Positions 14,020-21,882 of a stretch of 41,069 nucleotides of DNA are shown here, one piece after another. Under the pieces are notes generated by a model. It searched no databases. It was given only the letters and a program-made list of their open reading frames with translations, and was not told where the DNA came from. The stretch's first letter is position 1. Each line of letters begins with the position of its first letter. The stretch lies in contig JBKPSO010000003.1 in assembly GCA_046735055.1 (NCBI GenBank), positions 1 through 41,069 on the forward strand, in the 5' to 3' direction. The DNA is from DATBLE01 sp046735055 (lineage in GTDB: Bacteria; Actinomycetota; Thermoleophilia; Gaiellales; Gaiellaceae). The position numbers and the translations under genes are program-made.

Positions 14020-15032
14020 TCGGGTAGCTGCGTTTCGGGCCGCAGGGATCGGACGAACGCACGCACCCAGAATGCCGTCCGGTCGAGGTACGCGCGCTGC
14101 GCAGCCTTGCCGTGCAGCCCGTAGGCGCCGTCGTAGCCCGCATACGAGAGCCTGGCCACGTTCCCCGTCGCGGTCGCCCGCGCGGGCTCGATCTGCGTCC
14201 CCTCGTGCCACTCGTTGTAGCTCGTGATCGTCACGTCGTCGGGCTTCGCGGCGATCGCCGACTTCCACATCGAGTCGTACGTCTTGCCGTTGCGCCGTGG
14301 CTTGACCCGCTTGTCGCCCGTGGCGCGTGAGGCCTCGTATCCGGGGCCGACCGACGGGAGACAGAGGAGCCGGAGCTTGTGCGCCGCCTTGCAGATCCGC
14401 TCGAAGTCGCCGCCGCCCCACTGGAGGATGTCGTAGGTGTAGATCCCGTCGAAATGGGAGGCAGCCGCGTGTCCGGCGAGGGCGGTCTCGGCGAAGAGCC
14501 GCACGCCGGGGATGCTCTCGCGGAGCGCCGCCCAGTCCGCATCCGCGATGTCGAACGGGTGGTAGACGTAGAAGCGTCTGATCCCGAGCGAAGTCAGGTG
14601 CTCGAGGTCTGACTGCACGCTCCGGACCGAGCGGCCCGGATAGGGCTCGAGATGGACGGCAACCACGAGGTGCGCGCTCCGCGCCGCCCTGATCACGAGC
14701 GGCAGCCGCAGGTCCTCCGGTGAGCCCCAGCCCCACCACGAGGAGACCACCTCCTGGACGCGCGCGGCGGCGATCTCCCGCATCTGCGCCTGCACGACGC
14801 GGGCGTCGGAGCTCGAGTAGAGCCCCCGGGCGGGAAAGTAGTTCGAGGCGAACGAGGTCGTATCCGGAATCATCCAGTGCACCCAGCCGCCGTCGCGCGC
14901 GGGCGTGCCGTACCACGGGTAGTAGAAGATCGAGACGTCGGGGATCGTTACCGGCGGCGCCGCGGCGGCCTGCGAGGACGCGGCGACGACCCCCAGGACG
15001 AAAAGTGCAGCGACCAGCCGAAACCTGCGCAA
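14016..15032 (-). CDS. Secreted glycoside hydrolase family 99-like protein
   Basis: 338-aa protein with a signal peptide (MRRFRLVAALFVLGVVAASS, cleavage near AAA-APP). The mature part reads VSIFYYPWYGTP, SSWWGWGSPED, FDGIYTYDILQW and TSYNEWHEGTQIEPA. These blocks are typical of the GH99/GH71-like domain (endo-alpha-mannosidase-like TIM barrel), with acidic residues in the NEWHEG motif. It probably trims an alpha-mannan or related envelope or environmental glycan outside the membrane. The TTG start is used because no ATG or GTG is in frame before the signal peptide. It is followed upstream by a structured 5' region with a hairpin. Confidence 0.8.
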   Translation of the reverse strand: MRRFRLVAALFVLGVVAASSQAAAAPPVTIPDVSIFYYPWYGTPARDGGWVHWMIPDTTSFASNYFPARGLYSSSDARVVQAQMREIAAARVQEVVSSWWGWGSPEDLRLPLVIRAARSAHLVVAVHLEPYPGRSVRSVQSDLEHLTSLGIRRFYVYHPFDIADADWAALRESIPGVRLFAETALAGHAAASHFDGIYTYDILQWGGGDFERICKAAHKLRLLCLPSVGPGYEASRATGDKRVKPRRNGKTYDSMWKSAIAAKPDDVTITSYNEWHEGTQIEPARATATGNVARLSYAGYDGAYGLHGKAAQRAYLDRTAFWVRAFVRSLRPETQLPD

Positions 15033-15071
15033 AGCAGGTAGATAATCGCACCCATCTGCGCCGACGGGGTA

Positions 15072-15083
15072 GCCCGAAAGGGC
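15072..15083 (-). other. GAAA-tetraloop-type hairpin in the 5' region of the GH99-like gene
   Basis: gccc (15072-15075), gaaa, gggc (15080-15083) forms a short tetraloop hairpin on the forward strand, inside a 108-bp GC-rich region between two minus-strand genes. I could not match the region to a known riboswitch. Confidence 0.25.
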
Positions 15084-15109
15084 CCGGTTAGCGCGGCCGG
15101 AAACGACGC

Positions 15110-15135
15110 AGACGCCCCTTCTGCGGGGGGCGTCT
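15110..15135 (-). terminator. Stem-loop terminator after the DUF2182 gene
   Basis: A 9-bp perfect stem (agacgcccc 15110-15118, ggggcgtct 15127-15135) with an 8-nt loop lies 5 bp beyond the DUF2182 stop and upstream of the GH99-like gene. It has only a short T run, on the forward side. Confidence 0.6.
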
Positions 15136-15140
15136 TTGGT

Positions 15141-15995
15141 CTAGCCGCCGTCCATCTGATCCATCCGGCCGGTCATCGGGCTGCTGCCAGGAATCGTCAG
15201 GCCGGGAATCGCGTCGGGGGCGGCGACGAGCAGCACGCCGAGCGCGAGCAGCAGCGCGGCCGTGCCCCAGGTTGCCGCGCGGCCCCACGGGAGCATCTTC
15301 TCGACGGTGACGAGCGCCGCCATGAGCGCCATCCAGGCGATGCTCATCACACCGAGCGCGAACAGCGCCGCCATCAGCGCCCAGCAGCAGCCGGCACACC
15401 ACGCGCCGCTCGTCGCTCCCATCCGCAGGGCACCGGCCAGACCGCCGCGCCAGGAGCCCACCAGGAAGCCGAGCGGCGAGCGACACCTGCCGAGGCAGGC
15501 GTCCTTGGGCGGCGTCAGCTCGTAGAGCGCCGCTGCGGCCACGATGGCGGCCGTGACCCACCGCCCTGCCCCGTCCCACGACACGTGGCCGGCGATCAGG
15601 GCGTCGGCGCTTGCGGAGATCCCGTAGGCAAGCAGTCCCATCGCTCCCCAGACGAGCAGGTACCCCGCTGTGAAGACGAGCGGCGCGAGCGGCTCCCGGC
15701 TGCGTGTCAGGTGCGAATAGAGCGCGACCGTCGGCGAGACCGACGGGAGCATCATCGCGGCCATCATCACCACCCAGACCCCGAGGAACCAGCCGAGCGA
15801 GCCGAGATCGGTTCCGGGCCCGTCGTCCATCCCGCGCATACGGTCGGACGTCCACCACCATGCCGCCGCCGCCAGGCCGACGAGCAGGACGACGAGGGCG
15901 AGTCGAGCACGCGTCGCCGCCAGGGCGGGCAGCAGGCCGCTCCGCTCGGCTCCGGCTGCGGCGATCACGGGGCGGGATCCTAAACGACCGGCCAT
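15141..15995 (-). CDS. DUF2182 integral membrane protein, predicted metal-binding
   Basis: 284-aa polytopic protein (GTG 15968 would give 275 aa). It carries the family pattern: an N-terminal helix, a Met/Asp-rich loop (DRMRGMDDGPG), the signature VMMAAMMLPSV, and a cysteine-rich block near residue 190 (SGAWCAGCCWALM), with about seven hydrophobic helices. DUF2182 proteins are predicted metal-binding membrane proteins of unproven role, often linked to copper or cobalt handling. No metal-related gene adjoins it. It is a single gene with a terminator behind it. Confidence 0.8.
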   Translation of the reverse strand: MAGRLGSRPVIAAAGAERSGLLPALAATRARLALVVLLVGLAAAAWWWTSDRMRGMDDGPGTDLGSLGWFLGVWVVMMAAMMLPSVSPTVALYSHLTRSREPLAPLVFTAGYLLVWGAMGLLAYGISASADALIAGHVSWDGAGRWVTAAIVAAAALYELTPPKDACLGRCRSPLGFLVGSWRGGLAGALRMGATSGAWCAGCCWALMAALFALGVMSIAWMALMAALVTVEKMLPWGRAATWGTAALLLALGVLLVAAPDAIPGLTIPGSSPMTGRMDQMDGG

Positions 15996-16006
15996 ACGCT
16001 CCGCCG

Positions 16007-16190
16007 GTGAATCTGACCCTCCAGGTGGTGCTGACCGCCCTCGCCGCCGGCAGCGTCTACGGCCTCCTGGCGGTCCGCTGTCGCTTCGAGCGGAGCTCTT
16101 CCGGCCGGAGGAGCTCCTGCCCACGCGGCGGGAGCTCTCCGCCGCGCGCGATCCGCTGGCGGTCGCCTGGGCGCACTCCTGACCGACGCG
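16007..16190 (+). pseudogene. Gene fragments: LivH-like N-terminus joined to another gene's tail
   Basis: From GTG 16007 the frame reads NLTLQVVLTALAAGSVYGLL, which matches the first transmembrane helix of branched-chain amino-acid ABC permeases (LivH), then loses resemblance after about 23 codons. In the next frame a coding-like tail reads ELFRPEELLPTRRELSAARD and stops at TGA after VAWAHS. The two pieces look like a deletion scar that fused the start of a permease gene to the end of an unrelated gene. The resemblance is short, so this is an inference. Confidence 0.35.
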
Positions 16191-16214
16191 CCTCGGCGGG
16201 CGATACTGCGCTCC

Positions 16215-17333
16215 ATGTCCTCCGCCGGGATCGAGCCAGGTCTGTCCGAGCGCCCCGAGGACGAGCTCGTCCGGGCCGAGATCGAGGGGGCACAGCGCAA
16301 GAAGAAGACCGGCAAGAGCCGGATCATCGCCCTCGTGGTCTCGGTCGCGGTGATCGCGGGCGTGTTCGCCTTCGCGCTGCCGCGGATCGCCGACTACGGC
16401 GACGTCTGGGCTGTGATCAATGGGCTCTCGTGGAAATGGATCGTCTTGCTCCTGCTCTCCGTGCTCCTCAACACCGCCACGTACGGGCCGCCGTGGGTCG
16501 CCGCGCTGCCGGGGCTCTCGTACTGGCGGGCCGAGCGGCTGACACTGGCTTCGACTGCGATGTCGATGGTGGCGCCCGGCGGCGCCGCCGTCGGGATGGC
16601 GACGTCCGTCGCCATGCTCAGGGCCTGGGGCTTGAGCGGACGGCCCGTCGGGCTGGCCGTGGTCGTCACGAGCGTCTGGAACCAGCTCGTCATCCTCGGC
16701 TTCCCGATCCTCGCGCTTGCAGGCGTCGTCGCGGAAGGCGGGCACAACCGTACTCTCGAGCTCGTCGCCGTGATCTCGCTCGGCGTCTTCGTCGCGATCG
16801 TCGTCGGCTTCGCGGTCGGCCTCTCGAGTGACCGACTGGCACGCCGCGTCGGCGACCGCGCCGCCCGGATCGTCAGCTGGGCGAAGAGGATCATCGGCAA
16901 GGCCCCCGTGAAGTGGAAGGGCGAGTCGTTCGTCCGCTTCCGCGAGGAGACGATCGACCTCATCCGCCGCCGCTGGTGGTTCCTCACCGTGGCGACCCTC
17001 GCCGGGCACCTCACGGTCTTCATCGTGCTGCTCGTCTCCGTCCGGGCCGTCGGAATCCCCCGCTCGGAGGTGACGATCGTCGAGGTGTTCGCCGCCTGGG
17101 CGCTCGCCCGCGTGCTCGGCTCGATCCCGATCACTCCCGGCGGCGTCGGCTTCGTCGAGCTCGGCCTCACCGGGGTGCTCGTCGCGTTCGGAGCGAGCAA
17201 CGACGAGGCCGTCGCGGCGACGTTGATCTACCGGTTCCTGACGGTCGTCCCGACGCTCGCCTTCGGGCTGATCGCGGCAGCCACCTGGAAGGTCGGGCAC
17301 CGGGCCCGAGAAGGGCTCGCGGAGACGACCTAG
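16215..17333 (+). CDS. UPF0104 / lysylphosphatidylglycerol-synthase-type flippase-like membrane protein
   Basis: 372-aa polytopic membrane protein. A basic N-terminal tail (GAQRKKKTGKSR) is followed by about eight hydrophobic helices. Family blocks include WKWIVLLLLSVLLNTATYG, the SMVAPGGAAVGMATS motif (about residues 115-130), the RRWWFLTVATLAGHL helix, and IPITPGGVGFVELGLTGVL near residue 320, the P-G-G-x-G motif of the flippase-like domain. It lacks the catalytic LPG synthase domain. Its role is likely lipid or polyprenyl-glycan transport. ATG 16215 has gatact just upstream and no Shine-Dalgarno. It converges, with a 4-nt overlap, on a second member of the family. Confidence 0.8.
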   Translation: MSSAGIEPGLSERPEDELVRAEIEGAQRKKKTGKSRIIALVVSVAVIAGVFAFALPRIADYGDVWAVINGLSWKWIVLLLLSVLLNTATYGPPWVAALPGLSYWRAERLTLASTAMSMVAPGGAAVGMATSVAMLRAWGLSGRPVGLAVVVTSVWNQLVILGFPILALAGVVAEGGHNRTLELVAVISLGVFVAIVVGFAVGLSSDRLARRVGDRAARIVSWAKRIIGKAPVKWKGESFVRFREETIDLIRRRWWFLTVATLAGHLTVFIVLLVSVRAVGIPRSEVTIVEVFAAWALARVLGSIPITPGGVGFVELGLTGVLVAFGASNDEAVAATLIYRFLTVVPTLAFGLIAAATWKVGHRAREGLAETT

Positions 17334-18469
17334 TCGCCGTCGCGCTGGTGCCCGCGCGCGGCCCTCTTCGCCTCCTTCTTTGCCTCCTTCCTCTGCCGGC
17401 GCTCCTCCTTCGTCTCTGCCACCTTGGTCTTCGCATCGACATACGACTCGCCGACGAGCTGCTTCCCGCCCGTCCAGCCGAAGACCCAGAGCAGAAGGGC
17501 GGCCGCGAGGAGCTGGTTCCAGGCCGTGACGATCAGCTGCTGCGCGGTCGAGTAGTCGATCGCGACGTCGTTCGCGACGTCGCAGCAGGTCTTCAGCGCG
17601 AGCGCGTTCGTCGCCTGCGTGACGCCGACCGCGCCGGGCGTGAACGAAGCGACGTTGGCGAGCGAGCCGGAGCCGACGACCCACATGATCGACTCGAAGG
17701 TCACCGGGATCGCGAACGCGCCGAGAAAGATCCCGGTGACGGCCAGCTTGCACAGCCAGGAGGCGAACGACGGCAGGAAGGCGTGCGTCAGGTAGCGCTT
17801 CGGCGTCGCGAGAATCGCCCCGCCCTCCTTCGCGTGCTCCCAGACCTTGCTCAGCCGACGCCTCAGCGCCCTGACGCCGACCACGATCCCGACGATGGCG
17901 CCCGCGAGGAGGCTCAGGGTCAGGACCGGATGCGCGGTCAGGTTGCCGAAGCTGATGTCGAACGCGCCGGGGACGCTCAGGAACAGGTACAGGTAGACGA
18001 ACGTGCCGGCGAGCGTGAAGAAGATCTTCTGCACCATGTAGGCGGCGATCGCGCCGGCGAGCGTGCAGGACGGGATGATCGCTACGAACATGAACAGCGT
18101 CACGAACGTGCCGATGTTCGCCGGCAGGAAGCCGTTCATCGCGACGCCGACGGCGTAGGCGGTCGTGATCGGCCAGAGTTGGGCCTCGCGTCCGTACGCC
18201 GCCTTCAGGATGCCGTAGTAGGAGACCCCGGCGAGGATCGTCTGCCCCGACTGCAGGACGAGCGCGCTGACGATGTACCAGGGGTTCGTCTCCCAGATCT
18301 GCTTGATCTGGTCCCAGAGATCCGATAGCCAGCCGGTAACGTCGATGCCGAGCAGGTCGAGGACGAGCCAGAGGAGCGCCGTGCCGACGAGCCAGCGCAG
18401 CACTTTGATCATCCGTTTCGGCCGAGAAGGCTCCTCCGCAGCGGCGGATATCCACGCGAGCGCCTTCAT
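17330..18469 (-). CDS. Second UPF0104 / flippase-like membrane protein
   Basis: 379-aa polytopic protein of the same fold as its convergent neighbour but clearly diverged. Blocks include NPWYIVSALVLQSGQTILAG, AVGVAMNGFLPANIGTFVTL (the polar motif), SGSLANVASFTPGAVGVTQA (the P-G-x-x-G motif) and a highly charged Lys/Arg/Glu tail (KEERRQRKEAKKEAKRAARG). Three cysteines lie near residue 315 (KTCCD). ATG 18469 overlaps the PAP2 stop by 4 nt, so it is the last gene of an MBL-PAP2-UPF0104 operon. A role in moving undecaprenyl- or phospho-lipid substrates that PAP2 dephosphorylates is plausible but inferred. Confidence 0.8.
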   Translation of the reverse strand: MKALAWISAAAEEPSRPKRMIKVLRWLVGTALLWLVLDLLGIDVTGWLSDLWDQIKQIWETNPWYIVSALVLQSGQTILAGVSYYGILKAAYGREAQLWPITTAYAVGVAMNGFLPANIGTFVTLFMFVAIIPSCTLAGAIAAYMVQKIFFTLAGTFVYLYLFLSVPGAFDISFGNLTAHPVLTLSLLAGAIVGIVVGVRALRRRLSKVWEHAKEGGAILATPKRYLTHAFLPSFASWLCKLAVTGIFLGAFAIPVTFESIMWVVGSGSLANVASFTPGAVGVTQATNALALKTCCDVANDVAIDYSTAQQLIVTAWNQLLAAALLLWVFGWTGGKQLVGESYVDAKTKVAETKEERRQRKEAKKEAKRAARGHQRDGD

Positions 18470-19101
18470 GCCCTTGGCCGCCCGGGCGCCCACCGTTGCG
18501 CGCCTGCGAAAACGACGACCGAGATCCCGACGCCGAGCAACGATCCGGCGACGACGTCGGAGAGCCAGTGCGCCTGGAGGTAGGTGCGGCTCCACGCCAT
18601 GGCGGCAATCACGAGCCAGGCGGCCGTCCAGCAGGGCCAGCGGCCCGCCCCCGGCGCGCTGAGCAGGAGAACGAGGGCGACGGCGGTCGTTCCCGCGTAG
18701 ACGGCATGGCCGGAGGGGAACGACGAGCCCACCGGATGCACGAGGGCCCCTGGGGGCCGGGGACGGTCGACGAGCGCCTTCAGCAAGGACGAGAGTAACG
18801 GCGCCAGGCTCTCCGCGAGCGCGAACGCGATCAGCGCCAGCCACCGACGTGTGATCAGCAGGACGAGCGCAACAGCCGCGAGCGTCAGCGCGCGTGCGAG
18901 GCCGTGGCCGAGGGAGTCGAACACGCGCGCGATGTGGTCGAGCACCGGCGTCTGGACGTCCTGCATCGCCTCTGCCCAGGATCGATCGATCGCGAGCGGC
19001 TCCGCCGGCACGAGGATCGCCGTCAAAGCGACGGCCCCGAGCAGTGCGACTCCGCCCCAGCAGGCAGTGATCGGCCTGGCGAAGAAGCGTTCGGGCCTCA
19101 C
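18466..19101 (-). CDS. PAP2-family membrane phosphatase
   Basis: 211-aa integral membrane phosphatase. All three acid-phosphatase motifs are visible: KALVDRPRP (K-x6-RP), SSFPSGHAVYAG (PSGH) and SRTYLQAHWLSDVVAG (SR-x5-H-x3-D). Six hydrophobic helices fit phosphatidic-acid or undecaprenyl-pyrophosphate phosphatases acting at the outer face of the membrane. It overlaps the MBL gene upstream and the UPF0104 gene downstream by 4 nt each, so the three are translationally coupled. The exact lipid substrate cannot be told from sequence. Confidence 0.88.
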   Translation of the reverse strand: MRPERFFARPITACWGGVALLGAVALTAILVPAEPLAIDRSWAEAMQDVQTPVLDHIARVFDSLGHGLARALTLAAVALVLLITRRWLALIAFALAESLAPLLSSLLKALVDRPRPPGALVHPVGSSFPSGHAVYAGTTAVALVLLLSAPGAGRWPCWTAAWLVIAAMAWSRTYLQAHWLSDVVAGSLLGVGISVVVFAGAQRWAPGRPRA

Positions 19102-19886
19102 CGGATGTCCAGTCCCTGGCCGGGCTCAAGCACGTGGACGGCCACCTCGGGCGCGAGCCGTCGCGCCGCGGTCGCGAAGGCCTGGGGCGGGTCGTGGAGG
19201 AAGCGAGCCCTGCTGCTGCGGTACAGGGGGCGCAGGGTTCCCCAGTGGATCGGGATCACGGCCCTGGGACGGAGCAGCGTCAGCGCCTCGGCCGCGCGCT
19301 CGGGATTCATGTGGCCCGGGCCGATCGTCGCGCCCCAGCCCCAGATCGGAAGCAGGGCGACGTCGAGGTCGTCCACGAGACCCTCCATCTCCGGGAAGAG
19401 GTCCGTGTCGCCGGCGAAGAAGACGCGACGCGAGCCGACGACGGCAAATCCGACCGTCAGCGGCGTCCGTCCCGGTGACGGCCGACCCGGGTGATCCGCG
19501 TGCGTCGTCCGGACGACGAGGCCGCCGGCGATCGGCGTCTCGTCCCCCTCGTCGACTTCCGTGACGTCCGCGAAACCGCGCGCCCGCACCAGCCGGCCGA
19601 GCCCGCGCGGGAGGATCACCGGCACGGCGCGGGGCAGCCTCTCGAGCGAGCGAAGGTCGAGATGGTCGTGGTGCCCGTGCGAGATCAGTACGGCGTCGAC
19701 GTCCCCCGGGTCGGGTGCGGGAGATGTCCGACGGAGATGCGCCACCCGGGCCCGCAAGACAGGATCCGTGAGCAGGCGCATGCCGTCGAGCTCGATCAGC
19801 GTCGTCGAGTGGCCGAGGTACGTGATCCGCCCTGACGCCTTCGGCGGGACGATGACGCCATCGTTCTGGTTGGCTCTACCTTCCAT
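19098..19886 (-). CDS. MBL-fold metal-dependent hydrolase (UlaG/NAPE-PLD-like)
   Basis: 262-aa metallo-beta-lactamase fold protein. It opens ITYLGHSTTLIELDGMRLLT, then has the metal motif SHGHHDHLD, TTHADHPG, FFAGDTDLFPEM and IPIHWGT. The pattern is that of the L-ascorbate-6-phosphate lactonase / NAPE-PLD-like branch. The gene pair with a lipid phosphatase favours a lipid-related phosphodiesterase, though this is inference. ATG 19886 and ATG 19892 are both possible. It is divergent from the holin-phosphatase fusion, and the two start codons overlap on opposite strands. Confidence 0.85.
   Translation of the reverse strand: MEGRANQNDGVIVPPKASGRITYLGHSTTLIELDGMRLLTDPVLRARVAHLRRTSPAPDPGDVDAVLISHGHHDHLDLRSLERLPRAVPVILPRGLGRLVRARGFADVTEVDEGDETPIAGGLVVRTTHADHPGRPSPGRTPLTVGFAVVGSRRVFFAGDTDLFPEMEGLVDDLDVALLPIWGWGATIGPGHMNPERAAEALTLLRPRAVIPIHWGTLRPLYRSSRARFLHDPPQAFATAARRLAPEVAVHVLEPGQGLDIR
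19877..19882 (+). promoter_or_regulatory. Candidate -10 box for the holin-phosphatase fusion gene
   Basis: TACCTT ends 8 nt before ATG 19891. This favours ATG 19891 over ATG 19885 as the start of a leaderless mRNA. The box sits inside the start of the divergent MBL gene. Confidence 0.35.
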
Positions 19887-19890
19887 GTCC

Positions 19891-21882
19891 ATGCCCGCGA
19901 TCACGTACGGCGAGGATACGACCACCTGGCAACCCGCCAGGCCGCGATTCCGTCTCGGGCGCGTGCTCGTTTCCTGGCTGATCGGCGCGGCGTCGCTGCT
20001 GATCGCGGCGAAGCTCGTCCCGTCGGTGGAGGTCGGAAGTCTGGCGGGGGCGGCCGCGGCGACGCTCGTGATCGCCGTGCTGAACGCGATCGTCCCGCCT
20101 CTCGTCGCCGCGCTGCGGATCCCGTTCATGGCGCTTGCGGGGTTCGGCGTCGTCCTGCTGGTCGACGCGGCAATGCTCCAGGCCGTCTCCGCGATCGCGC
20201 CCCGTGCGATCGAGGTCGACAGCTTCTGGTGGGCGCTCGTCGCCGCGCTCGTCGCTGCCGCGGTCGGCGTGGTCCTCGACATCGTCTTCGGCACGAACGA
20301 CGACGACACGTACACGCTGCGCGTCACCCGGCGTCTCGCCCGACGCCGCGGCGGGGGTCGGAGAACCGACGCGCCGGGCCTGATCTTCCTCGAGATCGAC
20401 GGCCTGGCGTTGCCCGTCCTCCGGCGGGCGATGCGGGACGGCAGTGCGCCCACGCTCGCCTCCTGGATCACGGATGGCTCGCACAGCCTGCTCGAGTGGG
20501 AGACGGATCTCTCCTCGCAGACGGGCGCGAGCCAGGCAGGGATCCTGCTCGGGAAGAACGACGACATCCCGGCGTTCCGCTGGGTGGACAAGCCGACCGG
20601 ACGGGTGATCGCGTGCTCCGGGCCCGCGGACTGCGAGGCGATCGAGAAGGCCTGCTCGACCGGGATCGGCCTGCTCGCGAACGGCGGCGCGAGCCGCGGC
20701 AACCTGTTCTCCGGCGACGCCGACGAGGTGATCCTGACCGTGAGCAGAGTGGCCGCCGAGAAGCGGGCGAACCCGGGCTACCGGGCCTTCTTCGCGAACG
20801 GGTTCAACGTCACGCGGACGCTCGTCCTCTTCGCCTGGGAGGTCGCGCTGGAGGTCACGGCCGCTCTCCGGGCGGCCCGGCGCAAGGTCAGACCGCGCGG
20901 CCACCGCGGCGGGAAATACCCCCTGCTCCGGGCGACGGTCTGCGTCGTCGTCCGCGACCTGATCGTCTACAGCGTGCTCGCGGACATGATGTTCGGGCGT
21001 CCGATCGTGTACGCGACGCTGTCGAGCTACGACGAGGTGGCGCACCACTCGGGCCTCGAGCGGCCGGACACCCTCGAGGCCCTGCGCAAGCTCGACCAGC
21101 AGATCGGGCGGATCGAGCAGGCCCGGCGCTACGCGCCGCGCCCCTACCACGTCGTCGTGCTCTCGGACCACGGCCAGACGCAGGGGGCGACCTTCAAGCA
21201 GCGGAACGGCTACGCGCTCGAAGAGCTCGTCGGCCGCTCGCTCGAGGCCGGGACCGCCACCGGGGTCGGCGGCGGCGACGAGAAGGATGCAATCGCGACG
21301 GTCGCGCTCGAGGAGGCGACCGGCCCGGCGGCGAGACAGCGCGGAAAGCCCGCCCAGGACGTCTCCGACCGCCACGCGGTCGTCCTCGGCTCCGGCAACC
21401 TCGGGCTCGTCTACCTGATGGAAGAGCAGCATCGCCTGACCCTGGAGGAGATCGACGAGCGCCACCCGTGCCTGATCCCCGCGCTCCGCGAGCATCCCCA
21501 CATCGGCTGGCTGCTCGTCCACTCCGGCCGGCACGGGCCGCTCGCGCTCGGCGCCCGCGGCGTGCGCCACCTCGCCGAGGGCCGGGTCGAGGGCGAGGAC
21601 CCCCTCGGCCGATTCTCCGCGAACGCACCGGCGCACCTCCGGCGCACAGACGGGTTCCCCCACGTCGCCGACATCATGGTCGGCAGCTTCTACGACCCCG
21701 ATCTGGACGAGGCGTGCGCGTTCGAGGAGCTGATCTCGTTCCACGGCGGCCTCGGCGGCCCGCAGACACGCCCCTTCATCCTCCATCCCGTCGACCTCCC
21801 CTCCCCCACCGAGCCGATCGTCGGCGCCGTCGCGGTGCACGCCCTGCTCACCGGCTGGCGCCGCCACTGCCAGCCCTCCTAG
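19891..21882 (+). CDS. Holin-4_2-like membrane domain fused to an alkaline-phosphatase-superfamily domain
   Basis: 663-aa two-part protein. Residues about 22-135 hold four hydrophobic helices of the Phage_holin_4_2 type (LVSWLIGAASLLIAAKLVPS, VLNAIVPPLVAALRIPFMAL). From about residue 165 a phosphatase/phosphodiesterase domain begins: LIFLEIDGLALPVLRR, WETDLSSQTGASQAGILLG with the likely nucleophile Thr/Ser, YATLSSYDEVAHHSGLERPD, and VVLSDHGQTQG. These are metal-ligand motifs of the alkaline phosphatase superfamily. The enzyme is therefore probably anchored at the membrane. Substrate unknown, perhaps a lipid-linked or wall polymer phosphate. It converges with the AI-2E transporter with a 4-nt overlap. 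Confidence 0.82.
   Translation: MPAITYGEDTTTWQPARPRFRLGRVLVSWLIGAASLLIAAKLVPSVEVGSLAGAAAATLVIAVLNAIVPPLVAALRIPFMALAGFGVVLLVDAAMLQAVSAIAPRAIEVDSFWWALVAALVAAAVGVVLDIVFGTNDDDTYTLRVTRRLARRRGGGRRTDAPGLIFLEIDGLALPVLRRAMRDGSAPTLASWITDGSHSLLEWETDLSSQTGASQAGILLGKNDDIPAFRWVDKPTGRVIACSGPADCEAIEKACSTGIGLLANGGASRGNLFSGDADEVILTVSRVAAEKRANPGYRAFFANGFNVTRTLVLFAWEVALEVTAALRAARRKVRPRGHRGGKYPLLRATVCVVVRDLIVYSVLADMMFGRPIVYATLSSYDEVAHHSGLERPDTLEALRKLDQQIGRIEQARRYAPRPYHVVVLSDHGQTQGATFKQRNGYALEELVGRSLEAGTATGVGGGDEKDAIATVALEEATGPAARQRGKPAQDVSDRHAVVLGSGNLGLVYLMEEQHRLTLEEIDERHPCLIPALREHPHIGWLLVHSGRHGPLALGARGVRHLAEGRVEGEDPLGRFSANAPAHLRRTDGFPHVADIMVGSFYDPDLDEACAFEELISFHGGLGGPQTRPFILHPVDLPSPTEPIVGAVAVHALLTGWRRHCQPS

Noticed and set aside
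15017..15100. Sequence with cgcaaagc and ggtagcc elements recalling a cyclic-di-GMP-I riboswitch
   Set aside because: The elements are on the forward strand while both neighbouring genes are on the reverse strand, the order of elements does not fit, and part lies inside the signal-peptide coding region.
15141..18608. Single minus-strand open frame of 1155 codons
   Set aside because: Only its last part (DUF2182) is coding; the rest lies opposite or out of frame with the two UPF0104 genes.
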